Below are positions 25,761 through 35,150 of a stretch of DNA of 64,000 nucleotides, piece after piece. The stretch is taken from positions 124,001 to 188,000 of the forward strand of contig NZ_JAKZLF010000004.1 of NCBI RefSeq assembly GCF_022808855.1, written 5' to 3'. The notes beneath the pieces are model-generated. The model was not told where the DNA came from and did not search any database. It worked only from the letters and a program-made list of their open reading frames with translations. Every line of letters starts with the position of its first letter. The stretch's first letter is position 1. Source of the stretch: Anaeromyxobacter soli (GTDB lineage: Bacteria > Myxococcota > Myxococcia > Myxococcales > Anaeromyxobacteraceae). Position numbers and translations under genes: made by a program.

Positions 25761-26621
25761 GTGGATAAATTGTCGCCCGTGACGCCTTCCGCGGTAGAGG
25801 CCCTCGCTCCGCTCCTGGGGCTCGTCGCGTTCCTGTTCTCCACGCTCGTCTACTACTCGATCAAGGCGGCGATCTTCGGGCGCAAGCGCGAGGCCTACAT
25901 CGAGAACCGCGAGCGAACGATCCTCGCGAAGCTCTTCCAGGAGTGGTGGATCTGGCTCTGGACGCCGATCGAGCGGTTCTGCCTGCGGCTGCGGATCTCC
26001 CCCGACGCGATCACCACCGCGGCCACGGTCGTCGTGGCCGTCTCCGCGGTGCTCATCGCGTTCGGCCACTTCTCCCTGGGCGGCTGGGTCTTCCTCTTCG
26101 GCTCGAGCTTCGACTTCATCGACGGGCGCGTCGCGCGGGCGACCGGCCGGGTGAGCCGGGCCGGCGCGTTCCTCGACTCCACGCTCGATCGGGTCGGAGA
26201 GCTGTTCTTCTTCGGGGGCCTCGCGGTCGCCTACCGGGACTCCTGGGTGCTCTTCGCCGCGCTGCTCGCCGCGGGCGCCTCGACCGTCGTCTCGTACGCG
26301 CGGGCGCGCGGCGAGGCGGTGAACGCCGGCGACATGGTCAAGGTGGGCGGGATGCAGCGGCCGGAGCGGATCGTGCTCACCGGCATTCCGTGCGCGCTCA
26401 CGCCGATCTTCGACCTCTCCTTCGGCGCCGGCGCCGGCCGGACGGTCGTCTCGCTGGCCCTCGCGGTGCTCGCGGTGCTCACCACGCTCACCGCCATCCG
26501 CCGGACGTGGTCCATCTACCACGCGCTGCGCGTGCAGGACCCCACCCCCGCGAAGCCGCCCTTCCGGCTGGCCGACGTGTTCGGCCTCGAGAGCGCTCGC
26601 CGCAAGAAGGCTGCGCGGTAG
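25761..26621 (+). CDS. CDP-alcohol phosphatidyltransferase family protein
   Basis: 286 residues with about six membrane helices. The CDP-OH-P signature DG-x2-AR-x8-G-x3-D-x3-D is intact: DGRVARATGRVSRAG followed by FLDSTLDR, at about residues 121-143. The C-terminus is cytoplasmic and basic. The protein transfers a phosphatidyl or phospho-alcohol group from a CDP-linked donor in the inner membrane. The acceptor (inositol phosphate, glycerol phosphate or other) cannot be told from the sequence. The GTG at 25761 has a weak ribosome site. Confidence 0.88.
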   Translation: MDKLSPVTPSAVEALAPLLGLVAFLFSTLVYYSIKAAIFGRKREAYIENRERTILAKLFQEWWIWLWTPIERFCLRLRISPDAITTAATVVVAVSAVLIAFGHFSLGGWVFLFGSSFDFIDGRVARATGRVSRAGAFLDSTLDRVGELFFFGGLAVAYRDSWVLFAALLAAGASTVVSYARARGEAVNAGDMVKVGGMQRPERIVLTGIPCALTPIFDLSFGAGAGRTVVSLALAVLAVLTTLTAIRRTWSIYHALRVQDPTPAKPPFRLADVFGLESARRKKAAR

Positions 26622-26802
26622 CCCCCCCGCCTCGCTGACGGCCGTCGCCGCGCGGCGTCGTTAAGATCGGACTGCACGAGTCGGCGCCGCCCGCAGGCGC
26701 GCCGCTCGCACGTTCGATGCGCCCGACCTCCGATTTCACACCCTTGGATGCCCGCTGCGCGGCGATTGCCGCTCCCCGGGTCGCATGGTAGGAGGGGAAG
26801 CC

Positions 26803-27915
26803 GTGAGAGGCCCGCCCCCCCGCCACCCCGACGAGCAGCGCGAGCAGCTCCCCGCCGTGGAGGGCGTGATCGCCGACGCCGCCGAGCTCCAGCCCGGCAA
26901 CCGCGTGGTCTACCCGAACCAGGGGGTCTGCGAGGTCGTGGGCGTCGAGGAGAAGGACATCGCCGGGCAGAAGCTGCAGCTCGTGCGGATGCGGCGCGAG
27001 GAGGACGGCGCCGCGGTCCTCGTCCCGAAGAACAAGGTCCCGTCCATCGGGCTTCGCCGCGTCGCCACGGGCGAGCAGATCGAGGGCGTCTTTCACTTCC
27101 TGGCCGCGCAGTTCGAGGACCCCGAGCTCGACTGGAAGGTCCGCCATCGGGACAACGCGGACCGGCTCATCGCCGGCGGCGTGCTCGGCGTGGCCGAGGT
27201 CGTGAAGGGGCTCCACTCGCTCTCGCGCATCCGCCCCCTGCCCGCCAAGGAGCGCGAGCAGTACGACAACGCGCGCCACCTGCTCGTGCACGAGGTCGCC
27301 GTCTCGCTCGGCGTCCCGCCCGCGCTCGCGGAGGACTACATCGACTACGCCCTCATGCCGCCGGCGGGGGTGAAGTTCGACCTGAAGCCGCCGCCCACGC
27401 CGGTCCTGCTGCCGTCGCGCCCGAAGCGCCGCCGCCCCGCGGCGACCGAGGAGGAAGGCATCGAGGATCTCGGGCTCGGCGATCTCGGGCTCGGGGACCT
27501 CGACCTCGGCGAGGCGCTCGCCGCCGTCCCGGAGGGCGAGGCCGCCGAGGGCGAAGGCGCCGAAGGTGCCGAGGGCGCGGAGGGCGAAGCCGAGGGCGAG
27601 GCGCCCGCGGAGGGCGCCGCTGAAGGGGCCGAGGCAACGCCGGGGGCCGAGGAGACCGAGGAGGAGGCCGCGCCGAGGAAGGCGCGCAAGGCGGCGGCGC
27701 CCAAGGTGCCCGCGCCGAAGGCCGAGAAGCGCGAGGCGAAGCGCGCCGCCGCGAAGGAGCCGCGCCGGAAGGCGGAGAAGCCGGCCAAGGCCGAGAAGCC
27801 CTCGAAGAAGCCCGCCGCCCGGAAGGCCGCCGCGCCGGCGAAGAAGGCGGAGAAGCCGGCGGCGAAGAAGACGGCCCCGAAGCCCGCGGCGAAGCGCGGA
27901 GGGAAGAAGAAGTGA
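26803..27915 (+). CDS. carD: CarD-type transcription factor with acidic linker and H1-like tail
   Basis: 370 residues from the GTG at 26803, which has GGAGGGG about six bases upstream; an ATG at 26785 lies before that site and is less likely. The N-terminal CarD_CdnL domain (PGNRVVYPNQGVCEVVGVEE, about residues 30-180) binds RNA polymerase beta. An acidic Gly/Glu stretch (about 215-290) follows, then a Lys/Ala/Pro tail (KPAAKK repeats) like histone H1. In Myxococcus xanthus the tail is HMGA-like; an H1-like version is reported for Anaeromyxobacter CarD. It overlaps the CarG-like gene by 4 bases. Confidence 0.87.
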   Translation: MRGPPPRHPDEQREQLPAVEGVIADAAELQPGNRVVYPNQGVCEVVGVEEKDIAGQKLQLVRMRREEDGAAVLVPKNKVPSIGLRRVATGEQIEGVFHFLAAQFEDPELDWKVRHRDNADRLIAGGVLGVAEVVKGLHSLSRIRPLPAKEREQYDNARHLLVHEVAVSLGVPPALAEDYIDYALMPPAGVKFDLKPPPTPVLLPSRPKRRRPAATEEEGIEDLGLGDLGLGDLDLGEALAAVPEGEAAEGEGAEGAEGAEGEAEGEAPAEGAAEGAEATPGAEETEEEAAPRKARKAAAPKVPAPKAEKREAKRAAAKEPRRKAEKPAKAEKPSKKPAARKAAAPAKKAEKPAAKKTAPKPAAKRGGKKK

Positions 27916-28457
27916 TCCGCGTCGTCACGCTCGAGAAGATCGACCCCGCCGACATGGCGTTCCTCACGGCCACGCTCTACCGGGCCTTCGGCCTCGGCAC
28001 CGAGCACGCCGGGGATCGCCCCGTGCCGCGCGACGCCGAGATGGACGACGGCCGGCTCGACGCCGTGAAGTTCCTGCAGGACGTGGCGCCGGTCAGGACC
28101 TTCGCGGACGACAAGGTGCTGTACATCACCAGCGCCCCGCTCGCGCTCCCGCCCGGTCCGCTCGGCGAGCCCCCGTGCTGGGGGTTCTCCCAGTACGGCG
28201 GTGAGCGCGCGGTGATCACCACCTCCAAGCTGCCCGAGCGCGGCGTCACCGAGGCGTCCATCGAGACGTGGCGCCGTCGGCTCGCCCGCGAGGCCATCCA
28301 CGCCATCGGGCACCTCTGGGACCTGCACCACTGCTACGACGCGAAGTGCGCGATGCACCCGTCGTGGTCGCCCGCGCTGCCGGCGAACCCCGAGATGGAT
28401 CTCGACACGTTCTGCCGCGAGAAGAGCGAGCGCCGCATCCGCCTCGCGAAGACGTAG
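27912..28457 (+). CDS. carG: CarG-like degenerate archaemetzincin, CarD partner
   Basis: 181 residues, start GTG overlapping the carD stop (GTGA). The archaemetzincin pattern HExxHxxGxxHCx4CxM is degenerate: IHAIGHLWDLHHCYDAKCAM keeps the histidines and cysteines, but Ala replaces the catalytic Glu, Asp replaces the Gly, and the final CxxC is reduced to FCREK. In M. xanthus, CarG also lacks the catalytic Glu, binds zinc and works with CarD without being a protease. Adjacency supports a CarD-CarG pair. Confidence 0.85.
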   Translation: MIRVVTLEKIDPADMAFLTATLYRAFGLGTEHAGDRPVPRDAEMDDGRLDAVKFLQDVAPVRTFADDKVLYITSAPLALPPGPLGEPPCWGFSQYGGERAVITTSKLPERGVTEASIETWRRRLAREAIHAIGHLWDLHHCYDAKCAMHPSWSPALPANPEMDLDTFCREKSERRIRLAKT

Positions 28458-28469
28458 CCCAGCGCCGGC

Positions 28470-29501
28470 GTGACCCCGGACCCGAACACGCCGGGCAGCG
28501 GCGGCGCCGGCCTCGCGCGCCGCCTCGCGCGCGCCGGCGTGCAGAGCGCCGCGCGGAGCTTCGCCGCGCTCTCCGCTCGGCTCCGCGCCTTCGGCGCCCG
28601 CGCCTGGGCGCGACGCCCCGCCCCCGCCCGCACCGGCGCGATCCTCTTCGCCGCCGGCGCCGCCGCGCTCGGCGCGCACGGCATCCTCTTCCAGGCCGGG
28701 CTCTCCGCGCGGCTGCCCGCGCGCATCGACTGGGCGGCGGCGCGCGCGCTCCTCGAACGCGACGCGCGGCCGGGCGACGCCGTCGCGCTCGCGCCCGCCT
28801 GGGCCGAGCGGGCGCGCGAGGTCATCCCGCCCGCGCTCCCGGTGCTCGCCCGCACCGGCCGCGGCGAGGACCTCCCGGGCGTCCGGCGCGTGTGGCTCCT
28901 GTCGCTGCCCGGGGCGCCCGGCTACGACTGGCAGACCGAGCTCGGCCTCATCTCGCGCGCGGCCCGCTCCACCGCGGCCCAGCGGCTCGGCGCGCTCGAG
29001 GTGACCCGACACGAGCTCGCCTCCCCCACCCTGCCGCTCGCGTTCCTGCCGGACCGCCTCGCCCAGGCCGAGGTCTCGCTGGGCAACGCCCCGTGCACCG
29101 CGGAGGGGAACGCGTTCTCCTGCGCGGCGACCCCCGCGTTAAGCGTCGAGCGCACGGTGCGCGAGGTGGACGGCGTCCCCCGTCCCTGCCTCTCGGCCAC
29201 GATCGACGCGCCCCCCGGCGCCCCGCTCGCGCTGCGGTTCCCCGGGGTCCCCATCGGCCACGCCCTCCGCGGGCACGCGGGCGCAGCCGGCGGAGGGAGC
29301 CGCGCCCTCGGGGCGCCGCTCCGGGTCGCCGTGCAGGTCGACGGCGAGGAGGTGGGCGCGGCCGAGATCTCGGGGGTGGGGTTCGCGCCCTTCGAGCTGA
29401 GCACCGGTCACCTCGCCGGCGGTCTGCACGACGTGACGCTCGTCCTCACCTCGGCGGGCGCCCCGGGCGCCCTGTGCCTCGACGCGGAGACGCTCCCGTG
29501 A
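28470..29501 (+). CDS. Membrane-anchored protein paired with a GT39-like transferase
   Basis: 343 residues from GTG. One N-terminal membrane helix (GAILFAAGAAALGAHGILF, about residues 56-74) precedes a periplasmic region. That region begins like the lumenal part of membrane glycosyltransferases (WAAARALLERDARPGDAVALAP) and ends in a beta-sandwich-like domain. The next gene starts inside its stop codon (GTGA), so the two are coupled. I infer a partner or accessory role in exported glycan or protein glycosylation. The family is unrecognised. Confidence 0.65.
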   Translation: MTPDPNTPGSGGAGLARRLARAGVQSAARSFAALSARLRAFGARAWARRPAPARTGAILFAAGAAALGAHGILFQAGLSARLPARIDWAAARALLERDARPGDAVALAPAWAERAREVIPPALPVLARTGRGEDLPGVRRVWLLSLPGAPGYDWQTELGLISRAARSTAAQRLGALEVTRHELASPTLPLAFLPDRLAQAEVSLGNAPCTAEGNAFSCAATPALSVERTVREVDGVPRPCLSATIDAPPGAPLALRFPGVPIGHALRGHAGAAGGGSRALGAPLRVAVQVDGEEVGAAEISGVGFAPFELSTGHLAGGLHDVTLVLTSAGAPGALCLDAETLP

Positions 29502-31081
29502 GCCCGGCGCGCCGCCTCGCCAGGCCCGGCCCGCGAGCGGGCGCCGTCCTCGCCGCGGTCGCGACCGCCGCCGTGCTCGGCCTGCTCGCGGGGGCCCCGG
29601 GGATCTCGCGCGACGAGGCGCGCGTGCTCGGCGCCGCCGAGCGCGTCGCCGGGGCCGCGCCGCTGCCTCGGGCCGAGGCCACGTCGCCTCCGCTCGCGCG
29701 CGAGGCGGCCGGGCTCGCCCACGGGCTCTTCTCGCGGCTCGGCGCGTCCCACCTGCGGGCGTTCCGGCTCGGGACGGTGGCCTTCGCGGCCGTGCTCTCC
29801 GCGCTCCTCGCCCTCGCCGGTCACGCCCTCGCGGGCGCGTCCGGCGCGGTGCTCGCGCCGCTCCTCTTCTGGCTCGCGCCGCGCCACCTCCACGCAGGCC
29901 TCGTCGCCACGCCCGACCTCGCGGCGGCGGCCCTCTGGCTCGCGACGGCATGGGCGTACCGGCGCGCGGACCGCGCGGCGGGCAGCGCCGAGCGGCGCGG
30001 AGCGGCGGCAGCCGCGGGGATCCTCTTCGGCGCGGCGCTCACCGCGCGCACGGACGCGTGGATCCTCCTCGCCGCGCTCGCGCTGCACGCGATCGCCGCG
30101 CCCCGGGTCACGCCGCGCCCGGGGGCGCCGGTCGCCCTCGACGCGTCCCCTCCGCGTCGAGGCGGTCCACTCGCGATCGCCGCGATGGTGCTCCTCGGCC
30201 CGGCGATCCTCGTCCTGTCCTGGCCCTGGCTGCGGGCGGACCTGCACGGGCGGCTCGCCGCCGCGTTCGCGCCGGGCGGCGGCTGGCACCTCGCCGGCGC
30301 TCCCGCCGCGGGCCTCCACGCGCTCCTCGTCACCGCGCTCACCGTGCCCGCCGCGATCCTCTGGGTCTTTGCGGGCGGGGCCCTCCATGCGACGGCGCAG
30401 GCGGTCCGCGGCGGGGTCCCGGACGCGCGCGGGGGCGGCTCTGCCGCGCGGGACGCGCTCCTGCTCGTGCTCTGCGCGGTCGCGCCGTTTGCGGCCGCCG
30501 CGGCCGGGCTCGCTCCGGGCGCGCCCGGCGTCCGCCCCTTCCTGCCGGCGATGCCGTTCCTCGCGCTGCTCGGCGCGCGCGCGCTCGTCGCGGTCGCTGC
30601 GTCGGCGTGGCCCTCGCGCCGCGCGCCGCTCCTCGCGGCGCTCTCGGTGCTCGTCCTGTGGCCGGCGCTCCGCCAGGCGGTCCACGCGTTCCCGTCGGGC
30701 GCGTCCGCCTGGAACGAGCTCGCGGGCGGCGCACCCGGCGCCGCGTCACGCGGCCTCCGCCGCCAGGACGGCGGCGAGGCGGCGGCCTCCGTGCTCGAGC
30801 CGCTCAACGCCCGGGCCCGGCCCGGCGCGCGCGTCTGGTGGCCGAGCACTGCGCCGGAGGCCGTGGAGGCGTGGGTGCGGGACGGGCGGCTACGGCCGGA
30901 TCTGCGCCGGGCCGACGGCCCCGAGGACGCAGACGTCGCCGTCGTCGCGCTCGACGGCGCGAGCCGCGACGACGAGTACCGGGCCTGGGCGGCGTTCCGG
31001 ACGGCGCGTCCGGCCGCCGGCGCCTACCTCGACGAGGTCCCGCTCGCGCTCGTGTACGCGCGCAGCGGCGCGTGGCAGTGA
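29498..31081 (+). CDS. GT-C fold (PMT/ArnT-like) membrane glycosyltransferase
   Basis: 527 residues with about ten hydrophobic helices. The first extracytoplasmic loop has ISRDEARVLGAAERV, placing an acidic pair where GT-C enzymes hold their metal or catalytic Asp. Later parts (AAALWLATAWAYRRA, LLAALALHAIAAP, LPAMPFLALLGARAL) match the GT39/GT83 layout. A soluble C-terminal domain carries WWPSTAPEAVEAWV. The probable substrate is a polyprenyl-phosphate sugar; the acceptor is unknown. It overlaps the preceding gene by 4 bases. Confidence 0.75.
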   Translation: MSPARRLARPGPRAGAVLAAVATAAVLGLLAGAPGISRDEARVLGAAERVAGAAPLPRAEATSPPLAREAAGLAHGLFSRLGASHLRAFRLGTVAFAAVLSALLALAGHALAGASGAVLAPLLFWLAPRHLHAGLVATPDLAAAALWLATAWAYRRADRAAGSAERRGAAAAAGILFGAALTARTDAWILLAALALHAIAAPRVTPRPGAPVALDASPPRRGGPLAIAAMVLLGPAILVLSWPWLRADLHGRLAAAFAPGGGWHLAGAPAAGLHALLVTALTVPAAILWVFAGGALHATAQAVRGGVPDARGGGSAARDALLLVLCAVAPFAAAAAGLAPGAPGVRPFLPAMPFLALLGARALVAVAASAWPSRRAPLLAALSVLVLWPALRQAVHAFPSGASAWNELAGGAPGAASRGLRRQDGGEAAASVLEPLNARARPGARVWWPSTAPEAVEAWVRDGRLRPDLRRADGPEDADVAVVALDGASRDDEYRAWAAFRTARPAAGAYLDEVPLALVYARSGAWQ

Positions 31082-31094
31082 CGGCTCGCGCCGC

Positions 31095-31544
31095 TCACGC
31101 GGCGTGATACGTCTCCGCCTCGTCCGGCAGCGGCACGCGGGGGCGGACGACGATGACGGGGCACGGCGCCTCGCGCGCCACGCGCGCGGCGACCGACCCG
31201 AGGCGGCGCCCGCCCGGCGCGCGCCCGCGCGCACCCAGCACGAGGAGCCCGCTGCCCCGCCGCGCGAGCCGCAGGACCTCCGTCGCAGGATCGCCCGCCA
31301 CCACCTCCGTTCGAACCGGCGCGCCGACCCTCCGCTCCGCCTCGGCGCTCCAGACCCCCATGTCGCGGTGCAGGTCCACGGAGGCCATCGCGAACGCCTC
31401 CGGCTGCACCTCCCCCTCGGGGACCGGATGAACGTGGATGAGCGTCAGCTCGGCGCCGCTCCAGCGCGCGAGCTCGGCCGCCTCGACGAGCGCGAGCAGC
31501 GAGGCCTCGGAGAAGTCGATGGCGCAGCAGATGCGAGCAGCCAT
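31095..31544 (-). CDS. Universal stress protein (UspA family)
   Basis: 149 residues. It begins with RICCAIDFSEASLLAL and ends with the ATP-binding pattern G2xG9xS as GARGRAPGGRRLGSVA followed by REAPCPVIVVRP. The ATG at 31544 is chosen because GGAGG lies seven bases before it; an in-frame GTG three codons earlier is too close to that site. Usp proteins are ATP-binding stress or dormancy factors. It lies 47 bases downstream of a paralogue at 31592, and both are divergent from the P-type ATPase operon. Confidence 0.9.
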   Translation of the reverse strand: MAARICCAIDFSEASLLALVEAAELARWSGAELTLIHVHPVPEGEVQPEAFAMASVDLHRDMGVWSAEAERRVGAPVRTEVVAGDPATEVLRLARRGSGLLVLGARGRAPGGRRLGSVAARVAREAPCPVIVVRPRVPLPDEAETYHAA

Positions 31545-31591
31545 CGTCGTCACCTCCCTCCGCCCGGGCCGCCGCGCGCCGGCGTCCGGGC

Positions 31592-32080
31592 CTACGCGTA
31601 GATCTCCGCTTCAGCGGCGATGTCCCGCGCGTCACCGGGGACTCTCGCGCGCGCGACGAGCACGGGACAGGGCGCCTCGCGAAGCACGCGCTCCGCGACG
31701 GAGCCGAGGATGAACCGGCGAATCCCGGTGCGGCCGTGCGTGCCGAGCACGAGCAGATCCGGCCCGTGCTCGCGAGCCCAGCGGACGACCTCTCCCGCCG
31801 GGTCTCCGACCAGGGCCGCCGCTCCCACCGCCCGCCCGAGGAGCTTCTCCGCGTCCACGCGCCAGCCGGCGAGGGTGCGCTCCATCTCGTCGGCCGACAT
31901 CCGCGCGATCTCGGCCGGAGAGACGATCACGTCGGCCGGGTTCGCGGGCGGCGGCACGTGCACGTGGACCAGCACGAGCTCCGCGCCGGTGCGGCGCGCC
32001 TGCTCCACGGCCTCGTCCAGCGCGAGGCGCGACGGGTCCGAAAAGTCCACCGCGCAGCCGATCTTCTTCCACTCGCTCAT
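31592..32080 (-). CDS. Universal stress protein (UspA family)
   Basis: 162 residues with N-terminal KIGCAVDFSDPSRLAL and the nucleotide motif GTHGRTGIRRFILGSVAERV, followed by REAPCPVLVARARV. It is likely ATP-binding because the GxxG(9)GS/T pattern is intact. It is a paralogue of 31095, and the two probably form one leftward transcript. The 232-base gap to the ATPase gene on the right must hold divergent promoters. Confidence 0.91.
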   Translation of the reverse strand: MSEWKKIGCAVDFSDPSRLALDEAVEQARRTGAELVLVHVHVPPPANPADVIVSPAEIARMSADEMERTLAGWRVDAEKLLGRAVGAAALVGDPAGEVVRWAREHGPDLLVLGTHGRTGIRRFILGSVAERVLREAPCPVLVARARVPGDARDIAAEAEIYA

Positions 32081-32312
32081 CGCCTGCCTCCTCCTCGCCT
32101 GCCTGGCGGGGTCGGCCACGACGACCCGATGGGATCGTACGCCTCCCGCGCGGAGCCACGCGCGCCGCGTCGGGTCGCCCCGCTGGCAGGGACGGGCTAC
32201 CCGCGGCGCGCAGCGCCGCACGCTCGCGCCGGAGCTGCGAAGCTGCGCCGCGGCCCACCCGAGCGCGCGCCGGGGCGCGCAGGTCGGAGCAGAGTTCCGC
32301 CGGGAGAGGAGC

Positions 32313-35150
32313 ATGGATGCCGGCGCAGCCGCCGCGCTCGTCGCCTCCGACGCCGCCGTCGCGCTCGGCTCCGGCGAGGACGGCCTCGCCCCGGAGGAGG
32401 CGGCGCGCCGCCTGCGCGCACACGGGCCGAACGAGCTGCCGCCGGCGCCTCGGATGCCTGCCTCGCTGCGGATGGTCGCGCAGCTCACCCACTTCATGGC
32501 GCTCCTCCTCTGGGCGGCGGGCGCGCTCTCGTTCTTCGCGGGCCTGCCGGAGCTGGGCTGGGCGATCTTCGCGGTGGTGCTCGTCAACGGCGCGTTCGGC
32601 GGCTGGCAGGAGCACCGGGCCGAGCGGGCGCTCGAGGCCCTGGAGAAGCTCGTGCCGAGGCGCGCCCGGGTGGTGCGGGCAGGGCACCGCGTCGAGATCC
32701 CGGCCGCGGCCGTGGTCCCGGGCGACGTCCTCGACCTCGAGGAGGGGGATCGCATCGCCGCCGACGCGCGCATCCTCTCGGCGACGCTCCTGCGCCTGGA
32801 CGTCTCGCTCCTCACCGGCGAGTCGCTCCCGGTGGAGCGCGACGCACGGCCCTGCTCGCCCGGAAGGTCGATCGCGGGCGCGACCTGCCTCGCACCGGCC
32901 GGCGCCACGGTCGCGACCGGCCGGGCGCGAGCGCTGGTGTTCGCGACCGGCCCCGGCACCGAGCTCGGGCGCCTCGCCCGGCTCGCCACCGCGACGCGGC
33001 GCCAGCCGTCCACCCTCGAGGTGCAGGTCGCGCGGCTCGTCCGCGTCGTGACGGTGATCGCGGTGGGGATGGGGGGCGCCGTGTTCGCGCTCCTCGCCCT
33101 CCTCGGCGCCGCGCCGGGCGAGAGCCTCCTCTTCGCCATCGGCATCCTCGTGGCGAACGTGCCGGAGGGGCTCCTGCCGACCATCACCGTGACGCTCGCG
33201 ACGAACGTCCAGCGGATGGCGCGCCGGCGCGCCCTGGTGCGGCGGCTCTCCGCGGTCGAGACGCTCGGCGCGGTGGACGTCGTGTGCACCGACAAGACCG
33301 GGACGCTCACCCGGAACGTCCTCGCCGCGCGGGAGCTCTGGACCTGGGACGGGACATGCGCGCTCCCCGAAGGCGGCGCCGGGGGCGCCGCGGCGCTCGC
33401 GCTCTCGGCGGCCGCGCTCGCGAGCGACGCGCGGGGCGGACCGGGCGCGCACCGCGGCGACCCGATCGACCGCGCGCTCCTCGAGGGCGCGCGCGCCGCC
33501 GGGCTCGACCCCGACGCGCTCGCCCGCGGTTGCCCGCGCGTCGCGGAGCTGCCGTTCGACGCCAGCCGGCGCCGCGCGACGGTCCTCGTCCGGCCCGGGC
33601 CCGGCGCTCGGCCCGGCCGCGGGCGCGGCCTGCGTCGCGATCACGAAGGGTGCGCCGCGCGCGGTGCTCGAGCGCTGCGCCGCCGTGCTCGCCGGCGGCG
33701 CGGCACGGCCGCTCGACGACGCCGCCCGGGCTCGCGCGGTCGGCGCCGAGGACGCGCTCGCCGCGCGCGGGCTCCGGGTCGTCGCGGTCGCGCTGCGGGC
33801 GGGCGGCCCCGAGCTGGCGGCGCTCCCGCTCGAGGAGGTCGAGCGGGACCTCACCCTCCTCGCCCTCTTCGCGTCGAGGATCCACCGCGTCCCGGCGTGC
33901 GTGAGGCGCTCGCCACGTGCCGCCGCGCCGGAGTCACGGTCACCGTTGTCACCGGCGACCACGCCCTCACCGCGCGCGCGATCGCCGAGGAGGTCGGGCT
34001 GTGGCGCAAGGGGGCACGCGTCGTCGAGGGGCCCGCGCTGGACGCGCTCGACGACCGCGCCGTCGAGGCGCTCCTCTCCACCGGCGACCCGCTCGTCTTC
34101 GCGCGCGCGAACCCGGAGCAGAAGCTGCGCCTCGTCCGCGCGTACCAGCGGCTCGGCCGCGTGGTCGCGGTCACGGGCGACGGCGTGAACGACGCGCCTG
34201 CGCTCCATGCGGCGCACGTCGGCGTGGCGATGGGCCAGGGCGGGACCGACGTCGCGCGCGCCGCGGCCGACGTGGTGCTGCTCGACGACGACTTCTCGAG
34301 CATCGTGGCGGCCGTCGAGGAGGGCCGCGCGACCTTCGCGAACGCCCGCAAGTTCCTCGCGTACGTGCTCACCTCCAACGTCCCCGAGATCGTGCCGTTC
34401 CTCGCCATGGCCGCGCTGCGCATCCCGCCCGCGCTCGGGATCCTCCAGATCCTCGCGATCGACCTCGGCACCGACATGCTCCCCGCGCTCGCGCTCGGCG
34501 CGGAGCCGCCCGAGCCCGGTGCCATGCGCGTCCCGCCGCGGCCGCGCGCGCGCCGGCTCCTCGACGCGGCGGTCCTCGTGCGCGCCTACGGCGTCCTTGG
34601 GCTCGCCGAGGCCGCGGCGTGCATGGGCGCGTTCGCGGCCGTCTGGCACGCCGCGGGCCTCTCGCTGGGCGAGCTCCAGGCGGCGACGCCCGCGCTCCTC
34701 GGCCACACGGCGCCCGCCGCGCTCGCGGCCACCGAGCGGACCGCGACCACCGCCGCGTTCGCCGCGATCGTCTGCTGCCAGGTCGGCAACGTCCTCGCCT
34801 GCCGATCCGAGCGGGTGCCTGCCCTGCGCGCCCACCGTCCCGGGCCGCTCCTCGTCGCCGGGATCGCCGCGGAGCTCCTCCTCCTCCTCGCGATCGTGTA
34901 TGCGCCGCCCCTCCAGGCCATGTTCGGCACCGCTCCCCTCCCCGCCCGAGCGTGGCCGTGGCTCGCCGCCTGCGCCCCCGCGATGGTCGCCGTCGACGCG
35001 CTCGCCAAGCGGGCGAGGCGGCGGACGGCGGGCACCCGCGCCCGAGGGCGCGGCCCCCAGCGGGCGAACCCAACGTCCGGCATTGCCGGCCCCCCGCCGT
35101 GGCGGGAGGCTCGAAGGCGTCAGGGCACGCGACGCGGGAGGTCGCCATGA
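32313..35150 (+). pseudogene. P2-type cation ATPase with two compensating frameshifts
   Basis: 945 codons open from ATG 32313 (ribosome site GAGAGGA). Motifs in frame are LTGESLPVE, ANVPEGLLPTITVTLATN (the P2/Na,K-ATPase-like PEGL), VVCTDKTGTLTRN (phosphorylated Asp) and VTGDGVNDAPALHAAH, with six C-terminal helices. Residues about 430-520 are in the wrong frame. The correct reading, with the nucleotide motif AITKGAPRAVLERC, is in the +1 frame from about 33600, and the original frame returns near 33875 at VEDPPRPGVREAL. As written, the nucleotide domain is lost. This is either a damaged gene or two sequence errors. Its stop overlaps the next start. Confidence 0.8.
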
